Positions 54,588 to 61,806 of a DNA stretch of 64,000 nucleotides are shown here, piece after piece. A model generated the notes under the pieces. It made no database searches. It saw only the letters and a program-made list of their open reading frames with translations, and was not told the DNA's origin. Source of the DNA: Rosettibacter primus (GTDB lineage: Bacteria; Bacteroidota; Ignavibacteria; Ignavibacteriales; Melioribacteraceae); assembly GCF_036860675.1 (NCBI RefSeq), contig NZ_JAYKGK010000009.1, forward strand, positions 62,001-126,000, given 5' to 3'. Made by a program: the position numbers and the translations under genes. Positions within the stretch are counted from its first letter, which is position 1. Every line of letters begins with the position of its first letter.

Positions 54588-56198
54588 TCATGCAAAATTA
54601 TCTGTAATATCTTCTCCTGTTCTTGTAACAAGAATTCGGAAGGAAGAAGGATCCATTCTTTCTTCCTGAATTAATTTCAATCTGACCATGTATTTCAATT
54701 GAATTTTAGTAAGAGTAGAAATAAATCCTTCTTTTAGTTTTTCTCCAAGAGAAGGATGAACAATTAGCTTCAAAGATTTATGCTTGCCTTCAAGTCGATA
54801 ACGTTGTAACCATTTTTCTATTTCATGAATTAGATTTGATTTTTTTGTAAGCAGTCCCGTTCCCTGACAATAAGGACAAACTTCTGTCATCGATTGAACA
54901 ATATTTTCTCTAACTCTTTCTCGTGTAATCTGTACAAGTCCAAATTCAGTCATCGGAAGCAGAGCGGTTTTAGCTCGGTCTTTCTTAAATTCTTTTTTGA
55001 GTTCATCATAAATTTTTTTTCTGTTTTTTTCATCTTCAAGGTCAATGAAATCAACTACAATCAATCCGCCAATATCTCTCAATCTTAATTGACGAACAAT
55101 TTCTCTGGCAGCTTCTAAATCTGTTTTAAGCGAATTTAATTCTTGTTCTTTTTTTGCAGCATATCTTCCACTATTAACATCAATTACTGTCATTGCTTCA
55201 GTATGTTCAATAATTATATGACCACCACTGGGAAGAGGCACTTTTCTTCCCATTAAAGTTTTTATCTGTTCTTCTATTTTGAATGTTTCAAATATTGGTT
55301 CTTCACCTTTATAATATTCAATTCTGTCCAAAAGCGATGGCTGAACGAATTGAACATAATTTCTTATTTCTTTCCATAATTTTTTAGAATCTACAAAAAC
55401 TTTCGAGACATCGGGAGTAAATAAATCGCGTATTACACTTATTGTTGTACTCAAATCTTTATAAAGGATTGCTGGTGGTTCAAGTTTTTTTGCGTCTTCC
55501 TGAATGTCTTCCCAGATTTTTACCAAATATTTTAAGTCACCTGCAAGGGTTTCTTCATCCTGATCTTTTGCTGCGGTTCTTATAATTAAGCCGCAGTCTT
55601 TTGGAATAATGCTCCTTGCAATTCTTCTCAATCTTTTTCGTTCTCTTATATCAACAATCTTTTTTGAAACACCAATTTTATCATCCATCGGGAGAAGAAC
55701 ACAAAATCTTCCAGGGATGGAAACAGAAGATGTAACTCTAACACCTTTATCTTTTACCGGTTCTTTAAGAATCTGAACTAAAATTTCTTGTCCTTTCTTA
55801 AGCTTTGGAATCTGCCGTTCTCTTACAACATGTCTTTCTGTTTTTTTCTCTTCTTCTGTTTGCTCAGCTGTTTCTACCGAAGATAATTCATTATTCCCTG
55901 ATTGATTTTCATCTTCATCTTCATCTTCATCGGTCTCGTCATCTTCGAATATTCCCTGTAAAGCTTTTGTTCGTTCTCCAATATCGGAGAAGTGTAGAAA
56001 AGCATCGTGTTTTAATCCAATATCAATAAATGCTGCACGTATGCCAGGTAAAACACGAGCAACTCTGCCCAAATAAATATCCCCAACCATTCGCTGCTTT
56101 TCTGGATGCTCAACAAAAAAATCAACCAGATTTCCATCTTCGGTAATTGCTACTCTGTTTTGAGTAGTTGTAGAACTGATAATTATTTCTTTGTTCAT
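54588..56198 (-). CDS. rng: ribonuclease E/G
   Basis: This endoribonuclease matures rRNA and degrades mRNA. The 536-residue protein has an S1 domain interrupted by a very acidic insert (about 84-125), then the DNase I-like catalytic core. The metal-binding Asp residues are in TVIDVNSG (340) and VVDFIDL (383), matching Asp303 and Asp346 of the E. coli enzyme. The Zn-link is CPYCQGTG (441-448). There is no long C-terminal scaffold, so it is closer in form to RNase G. It lies next to dusB and downstream of pnp. Confidence 0.95.
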   Translation of the reverse strand: MNKEIIISSTTTQNRVAITEDGNLVDFFVEHPEKQRMVGDIYLGRVARVLPGIRAAFIDIGLKHDAFLHFSDIGERTKALQGIFEDDETDEDEDEDENQSGNNELSSVETAEQTEEEKKTERHVVRERQIPKLKKGQEILVQILKEPVKDKGVRVTSSVSIPGRFCVLLPMDDKIGVSKKIVDIRERKRLRRIARSIIPKDCGLIIRTAAKDQDEETLAGDLKYLVKIWEDIQEDAKKLEPPAILYKDLSTTISVIRDLFTPDVSKVFVDSKKLWKEIRNYVQFVQPSLLDRIEYYKGEEPIFETFKIEEQIKTLMGRKVPLPSGGHIIIEHTEAMTVIDVNSGRYAAKKEQELNSLKTDLEAAREIVRQLRLRDIGGLIVVDFIDLEDEKNRKKIYDELKKEFKKDRAKTALLPMTEFGLVQITRERVRENIVQSMTEVCPYCQGTGLLTKKSNLIHEIEKWLQRYRLEGKHKSLKLIVHPSLGEKLKEGFISTLTKIQLKYMVRLKLIQEERMDPSSFRILVTRTGEDITDNFA

Positions 56199-56226
56199 TT
56201 AAAACTCTTTTAATTCTGTTTAACCA

Positions 56227-57291
56227 TTATCCTATTGTTTCATAATCATTTTTTAGCCAGAATAAAACTTTCTTTTTGAATTTTGCATTTATAATGTAAT
56301 TGCATTGTGATTTATAAAAATCATATTGAATTTTCTCTGTGTGTTCATCTATCAAAATTTTTAATGAGTTCAAGTCTTGTTGTGAAAATACTTTTTCCAT
56401 CAATTCTTCTATGCCCTGAAAATTTCTAAAATACCAGATTATATTTTTTTTCACTTTATCAATGCATTTTATTTCGCCATACTCTTCTTTCAACAAATCA
56501 ATTTGTTTTAACAAAACTTTTCTAATCAAATCAATTGATGGTTCTCCAGGGTCAATACCAGTTTCAATCAGTGAATTATATCTTTCAAAGATAAAAGGAT
56601 TTCCAATTGCACCGCGTGCTATCATTGCAGAATCACAATTCGTTTCTTTAAACATCTGACAAATATCCTCTGGATTAAAAAGTGAGCCATTCCCTACTAC
56701 TGGAATATTTACATTTTCTTTTACTTTTCTTATCCATTCCCAGTGTGGTTCAGAGTCATATTTTTCTTCTCGAGTTCTTGCATGAATAAAAATTATTGAA
56801 GCCCCATTGTCTTCAATTGATTTTGCAACTTCAATAACATTAATTTTTTTATGATTTTTGCCCAGTCTTATTTTTACAGAAATCGGAATTCCCCCGGAAT
56901 TTTTTACCATTGATGCAACAATCTTTCCTATTCTTATTGGGTCATCAAGTAAAGCTGCACCCATTAAATTTGATGTTACTTTTTCAACAGGGCAGCCACT
57001 ATTTAAATCAATTAAATCAGGTTTTAATTTTGAAATTTCTTTTACTGCTTCTCCTATTACTATCGGGTCGTTGCCCAAAATTTGAACACCAATTGGTTTT
57101 TCAGAAATATGGAAAGAAAGATTTCGAAGTGTTTCAAAATTATTATTGACAACTCCAGCTGCACTTACCATTTGAGTAAATGTAAAGCCAGCACCATGTT
57201 CTTTACAGATTTTTCTAAAAGAAGAATCTGTAATTTCTGCCATTGGTGCTAAAAAAAGTTTTTTGCCAATATCAATGTTTCCTATTTTCAT
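56227..57291 (-). CDS. dusB: tRNA-dihydrouridine synthase (DusB-like)
   Basis: This flavoenzyme reduces uridine to dihydrouridine in tRNA. The 354-residue protein begins with KLFLAPMAEITDSSFRKIC and has the catalytic Cys in LNSGCPVEKV. VKIRLGKNHK, FIHARTREEKY and GNGSLFNPEDI are the FMN and RNA-binding parts of the barrel, and MIARGAIGNPFIF follows. The C-terminal helical domain is present. The assignment to the B subgroup is by overall likeness. Confidence 0.94.
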   Translation of the reverse strand: MKIGNIDIGKKLFLAPMAEITDSSFRKICKEHGAGFTFTQMVSAAGVVNNNFETLRNLSFHISEKPIGVQILGNDPIVIGEAVKEISKLKPDLIDLNSGCPVEKVTSNLMGAALLDDPIRIGKIVASMVKNSGGIPISVKIRLGKNHKKINVIEVAKSIEDNGASIIFIHARTREEKYDSEPHWEWIRKVKENVNIPVVGNGSLFNPEDICQMFKETNCDSAMIARGAIGNPFIFERYNSLIETGIDPGEPSIDLIRKVLLKQIDLLKEEYGEIKCIDKVKKNIIWYFRNFQGIEELMEKVFSQQDLNSLKILIDEHTEKIQYDFYKSQCNYIINAKFKKKVLFWLKNDYETIG

Positions 57292-57350
57292 TAATCATAG
57301 CCATAATAAATATCAGCTACATGCTTCAAAATCTTTCCTTTATTCAGCAA

Positions 57351-59459
57351 TTATTTGTTATTGTCGTTCTCTTCAGTATTTTGATTTTCTTTTAATAATG
57401 CTTTTCGTGATAAAGTAAATTTATTCCCATCAATGCTAAGAAGTTTTACTTTAATTGTATCACCTTCTTTCAAAACATCTGATACTTTATCAATTTTTTT
57501 ATTATCAATTTGTGAGATATGAAGTAATCCTTGAACGCCGGGTAAAATTTCTACAAATGCACCAAAATCAGCAATGCGCACAACTTTACCATTATAATTT
57601 TTTCCAACTTCAGGTTCTGCTGTTAACCATTTGATATATTCTTTTGCTTCTCTTGCTTGCTTTGCATCTTGACCGGATATATTTACTGTTCCATCTTCAT
57701 CAATAACAATTTCCACATTATAATCTTTTTGAATCTTCTGAATAATTTTTCCACCTGGTCCAATCACAGCTCCAATTTTATCAGTTGGGATTTTTGTCGA
57801 AAGCAATGTTGGAGCATAAATAGAAATATGAGAACGTGGAGCTGAAATTGCTTGATTCATTATTTTCAAAATATGTAATCTTCCTTCTTTTGCCTGTTGC
57901 AAAGCCTTTTCCATTATTTCATACGAGATTCCCTGAATTTTAATATCCATCTGAAATCCTGTTATGCCTTTTTCGGAACCTGCAACCTTAAAATCCATAT
58001 CTCCAAGATGGTCTTCATTACCAAGTATATCAGATAGAATTGCATATTGGTCACCTTCTTTAACAAGTCCCATTGCTATTCCAGCAATCGCAGTTTTTAT
58101 TGGCACCCCACCATCCATCAAAGCTAAAGAACCTGCACATACAGTAGCCATTGATGAAGAACCGTTCGATTCCAGAATATCTGAGTTCAATCTAATCATA
58201 TAAGGAAATTTATCTTCAGAAGGAATAACATTTTTTAATGAACGTTCTGCAAGATTACCATGACCAACTTCTCTTCTACCAACTCCAGTATATTTACCAA
58301 CTTCACCAACACTAAAAGACGGGAAGTTATAATGAAGAATAAATCTCTTTCTGAATTCAGCTTGCAGACCATCTATAATTTGTTCATCTTGCTTTGTTCC
58401 AAGCGTTAAAGTTGTTAAGCTTTGAGTTTCACCCCGCGTAAAAAGTGCAGAACCATGGGGACGAGGCAGCAAACCAAGTTCAATTGATATCGGTCTAATT
58501 TCATTGGTTTTTCTTCCATCAAGACGCAATCCTTCCTCCAAAATTCTCTTTCGCATTAAATCTTTTTCCATGTCATGAAGTATTTCTTTGATAACTTTTT
58601 CATGCTCTGGATATTTCTCTGCAAGAGCTGCGATTACTTCTTCTTCAAGTTCTTTATTTTTATTCGAACGTTCTTCTTTAGTTAAAACAGTCGCAACTAT
58701 TGCTTTGAATTTTTCGTATGCTAATTCATGAACATCTTTCAAAAGATTTTCATCAATTACTTTTGGAGGAATTTCTAATTTTGGCTTGCCACAGAGTTCT
58801 CGTAATTCATTTTGAGCCTGGACAATCTTTTTAATTTCTCCATGAGCAAATTTAAGAGCATTTAGCATATCCTCTTCACTAACTTCTTTAGCTTCTCCTT
58901 CGACCATCATGATTGAACTTTCTGTGCCGGCAACAACCAGTTCAATGTCACTTTCTTCAATTTGCTGCAATGTAGGATTAATAATGAATTCGCCATTTAT
59001 TCTACCTACTCTTACTTCACCAATTGGTTCGAGGAAAGGAATATCTGATATAACAAGAGCAGCAGAAGCACCGCAAGCAGCAATTACATCAGCATCATTT
59101 TCATTATCGAAGGAATAAACAAATGCAACAATTTGAGTATCATTAAAAAAATTATCTGGGAATAATGGGCGAATTGGTCTATCAATTAATCTTGCACTTA
59201 AAATTTCTTTATCGCTTGGTTTTCCTTCTCGTTTAATAAATCCACCAGGAATTTTTCCAGCAGCAAATGATTTTTCTCGATATTCCACATTTAGTGGAAA
59301 GAAATCTATATCATCTCTTACATCGCCCATTACGGCTGTAACAAGAACCATTGTATCACCATAACGAACCATTACGGCGCCATTAGCCTGTTTGGCTAAT
59401 TTGCCCGTTTCAAAAATCAATTTGTGCTTGCCTATTTGTACTTCTTTTGTATATACCAT
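57351..59459 (-). CDS. pnp: polynucleotide phosphorylase
   Basis: PNPase degrades RNA 3' to 5' by phosphorolysis. This 702-residue protein has two RNase PH domains (the second with FTRGETQSLTTLTLG and REVGHGNLAERSL), a KH domain with the GPGGKII loop, and an S1 domain (GKVVRIADFGAFVEILPG). AGAGG precedes the ATG. It follows rpsO by 12 nt, the widely conserved rpsO-pnp pair. Confidence 0.98.
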   Translation of the reverse strand: MVYTKEVQIGKHKLIFETGKLAKQANGAVMVRYGDTMVLVTAVMGDVRDDIDFFPLNVEYREKSFAAGKIPGGFIKREGKPSDKEILSARLIDRPIRPLFPDNFFNDTQIVAFVYSFDNENDADVIAACGASAALVISDIPFLEPIGEVRVGRINGEFIINPTLQQIEESDIELVVAGTESSIMMVEGEAKEVSEEDMLNALKFAHGEIKKIVQAQNELRELCGKPKLEIPPKVIDENLLKDVHELAYEKFKAIVATVLTKEERSNKNKELEEEVIAALAEKYPEHEKVIKEILHDMEKDLMRKRILEEGLRLDGRKTNEIRPISIELGLLPRPHGSALFTRGETQSLTTLTLGTKQDEQIIDGLQAEFRKRFILHYNFPSFSVGEVGKYTGVGRREVGHGNLAERSLKNVIPSEDKFPYMIRLNSDILESNGSSSMATVCAGSLALMDGGVPIKTAIAGIAMGLVKEGDQYAILSDILGNEDHLGDMDFKVAGSEKGITGFQMDIKIQGISYEIMEKALQQAKEGRLHILKIMNQAISAPRSHISIYAPTLLSTKIPTDKIGAVIGPGGKIIQKIQKDYNVEIVIDEDGTVNISGQDAKQAREAKEYIKWLTAEPEVGKNYNGKVVRIADFGAFVEILPGVQGLLHISQIDNKKIDKVSDVLKEGDTIKVKLLSIDGNKFTLSRKALLKENQNTEENDNNK

Positions 59460-59471
59460 GTTTTAAAACCT

Positions 59472-59741
59472 CTATTTTCTTATGTTCAATTCTTTAATTA
59501 TAGTACGATATCTTTCAATATCTTTTTTCATTAGATAATCTAGCAATCTTCTTCTTTTACCAACCATTTGCATCAAGCCTCTTCTTGATGCATGGTCTTT
59601 TTTATGGCTTTCAAAATGAGCAGTAAGATTGTTAATCCTTTCTGTTAATATTGCAATTTGAACTTCGGGTGTTCCACTGTCTTTTTCATTTTTGCCATAT
59701 TTTTTGATTAACTCAAGTTTTCTTTCTTTTGAGAGTGACAT
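59472..59741 (-). CDS. rpsO: 30S ribosomal protein S15
   Basis: This 89-residue protein binds the central domain of 16S rRNA early in assembly. GTPEVQIAILTERINNLTAHF, HKKDHASRRGLM and VGKRRRLLDYL are the full family signature. AAGGAG lies 5-6 nt before the ATG. It is preceded by a hairpin in the leader that could serve regulation by S15. Confidence 0.99.
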   Translation of the reverse strand: MSLSKERKLELIKKYGKNEKDSGTPEVQIAILTERINNLTAHFESHKKDHASRRGLMQMVGKRRRLLDYLMKKDIERYRTIIKELNIRK

Positions 59742-59771
59742 TTTTAACTCCTTTATTTTTGTTTTACAATG

Positions 59772-59795
59772 TAATCCCAGAATTAACCGGGATTA
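59772..59795 (-). ncRNA. leader hairpin between ribF and rpsO
   Basis: TAATCCC (59789-59795 on the minus strand) pairs with GGGATTA (59772-59778) around a ten-base loop. No T-run follows, so it is not a standard terminator. Its place in the rpsO leader makes an S15 autoregulatory element or an RNase processing site possible. Confidence 0.35.
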
Positions 59796-59809
59796 ATTAA
59801 TTAAAAATA

Positions 59810-60745
59810 TTAATTGATTCCTTCAATTATTTCTTTTGCTGTTTTAATATCCAGCCTAATTTGATTTATTAAATCTTCTTTCGATTCAAATTTCTTTTCA
59901 TCACGAATATATTTTATAAATTTGACTTCAATATCTTCGCCATAAACATTCCTATTAAAATCAAAAAGATTTACTTCGAGCGTTGTTTGATTATTATTTT
60001 CAAAAGTTGGTCGAATTCCGATATTCATTACTCCATAATAATTTTTATTTTTCAGAACACAACTAACCACATAAACACCATTTTTCGGAATAGCTTTTCT
60101 TTCGTCATGAAGTTTAATATTTGCCGTAGGAAAACCTAATTCCCTACCTCGTTTTGTTCCTTCAACAATCTTTCCTGAGATTTTATAATTTCTACCTAAA
60201 AAGAGATTAACTTTTTCGATATTTCCTTCATTCAAAGCTTTACGAATTTTAGTACTGCTAACAATTTGACCATCAATCATTTCTGCTTCAACCGAAGTAA
60301 CATTAAAATTGTGCTGTCTTCCAAACTCTTTTAATTTTTCTTCATCACCCAATCTGTCTTTTCCAAATTTATGGTCGTGTCCAATTACAATATGAGAAAC
60401 ACCAATATCATTTACTAAAATTTTTTTAATAAACTCTTCTGAGGTCATCTGTGAAAATTCTAAAGTAAAATTCTGAACTATAAGATTATCAATTCCAAAT
60501 TTTTCCAAGTACAATTTTTTTTCATCAAGTGTTGTAAGAATTTTCAAATTAAAATCCTTAGCAATTACACTTCTTGGATGAGGTTCAAAAGTCAAAAGAA
60601 CGCTTGTTCCATTAATCTCTTTACTTAATTCAAGTAATTTTTTCAAGATTTTTTGATGACCAATATGCAATCCATCAAAACTTCCAACAGTAATAACTGT
60701 TTTCTTATCTTTTTTAAATTCAGAAGAATCTTTAAAAATTTTCAT
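59810..60745 (-). CDS. ribF: bifunctional riboflavin kinase/FAD synthetase
   Basis: RibF makes FMN and then FAD. The 311-residue protein has an N-terminal nucleotidyltransferase domain with GSFDGLHIGHQKIL, TFEPHPRSV, IGHDHKFGKDRLG and SSTKIRKAL. The C-terminal kinase has KRGRELGFPTANI and GVYVVSC. It sits between truB (10 nt) and rpsO in the translation operon. Confidence 0.97.
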   Translation of the reverse strand: MKIFKDSSEFKKDKKTVITVGSFDGLHIGHQKILKKLLELSKEINGTSVLLTFEPHPRSVIAKDFNLKILTTLDEKKLYLEKFGIDNLIVQNFTLEFSQMTSEEFIKKILVNDIGVSHIVIGHDHKFGKDRLGDEEKLKEFGRQHNFNVTSVEAEMIDGQIVSSTKIRKALNEGNIEKVNLFLGRNYKISGKIVEGTKRGRELGFPTANIKLHDERKAIPKNGVYVVSCVLKNKNYYGVMNIGIRPTFENNNQTTLEVNLFDFNRNVYGEDIEVKFIKYIRDEKKFESKEDLINQIRLDIKTAKEIIEGIN

Positions 60746-60755
60746 TTATCATCAT

Positions 60756-61475
60756 TTAATTAACAGAAAAAGAAATTGATTTTAGATATTGAAAAAATTC
60801 ATCCATCTGAAAAGCATCTTCAACATTAAAATTTCCGATACGAGTTCGTCGTAGTGATTTAAGGTAAGCACCACAACCAAGTTTTTCTCCAAAATCATTT
60901 GCAATCACACGAATATATGTTCCCGAAGAGCATGTTATTTCAAAATGAATATCCGGCAATTCAATTTTATTTATCTCAAATTTTGATATAAAAATTTCTC
61001 TTGGTTCTCTTTCTACTTCAATTCCTTTGCGTGCAAATTTATAAAGTGCCTTACCATTTTTTTTAACTGCAGAAAACATTGGCGGCATTTGAGTGGATGC
61101 ACCTAAAAATGTATTCCGTGTATTAAAAATCATTTCTTCCGTAACATAATCAAATTTTTTTTCGCTATTGAATTCAGTTTCCAGATCAAAAGAAGGGGTT
61201 GTTTTTCCAAGCGATATTATCCCTATATAAGTTTTGTCAAGTCCCATAAATGAAGAAATCTCTTTTGTCTTTTTACCGGTACAAACAATAAGTAGTCCTG
61301 TAGCCATCGGGTCAAGTGTTCCAGCATGTCCTACTTTTTTCACATTAATAGCCTTTCGAATTTTATAAATAACATCGAAGGAAGTTTTTTTAAATGGTTT
61401 ATCAATAAGAATAATTTCTCCTTCTAAAAAATTTGGCACATAATCATTCGATATTTTTTTTGTTATCATTTTCAT
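60756..61475 (-). CDS. truB: tRNA pseudouridine(55) synthase
   Basis: TruB makes pseudouridine 55 in the T-loop of tRNA. I start it at the ATG at 61475 (239 residues), because upstream in-frame starts would lie deep inside rbfA. The catalytic Asp is in KVGHAGTLDPMATGLL, with IDKPFKKTSFDVIYKIR before it, TQMPPMFSAVKKNGKALY in the middle and CSSGTYIRVIANDFGEKL later. It overlaps rbfA by 32 nt. Confidence 0.95.
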   Translation of the reverse strand: MKMITKKISNDYVPNFLEGEIILIDKPFKKTSFDVIYKIRKAINVKKVGHAGTLDPMATGLLIVCTGKKTKEISSFMGLDKTYIGIISLGKTTPSFDLETEFNSEKKFDYVTEEMIFNTRNTFLGASTQMPPMFSAVKKNGKALYKFARKGIEVEREPREIFISKFEINKIELPDIHFEITCSSGTYIRVIANDFGEKLGCGAYLKSLRRTRIGNFNVEDAFQMDEFFQYLKSISFSVN

Positions 61476-61806
61476 GAATTTTTTTAATAATGCCTTCAAT
61501 CCTTTCAACATAGTCAAGGGTATCATCAATATAAAAATCGAGTTCAGGCACAAATCTTATTTGAATTCTTCCGGCTAATTGAGTTCTTATCCAGCTTTTT
61601 AATTCATTAACTTTATCAAGAACTTCCTGACGTTTATCCTTGTCATAAACAGAAAGATAAACTTTAGTATGACGCAAGTCAGGACTCATTTTAATATTTG
61701 TAACAGTAATAATACTGAGGTTTGGGTCCTGAATTTTATGTAAAAATATCAAGCTAAGTTCTTCTTTAATTAAACTTGCAACTTTTTCAACTCTGTATGA
61801 TGGCAT
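61444..61806 (-). CDS. rbfA: ribosome-binding factor A
   Basis: RbfA helps mature the 30S subunit. The 120-residue protein starts SYRVEKVASLIKEELSLIF and has LSIITVTNIKMSPDLRHTKVY, the KH-like core, and RFVPELDFYIDDTLDYVERI. Its ATG shares one base with the infB stop (TAATG), so translation is coupled. Confidence 0.96.
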   Translation of the reverse strand: MPSYRVEKVASLIKEELSLIFLHKIQDPNLSIITVTNIKMSPDLRHTKVYLSVYDKDKRQEVLDKVNELKSWIRTQLAGRIQIRFVPELDFYIDDTLDYVERIEGIIKKIHENDNKKNIE

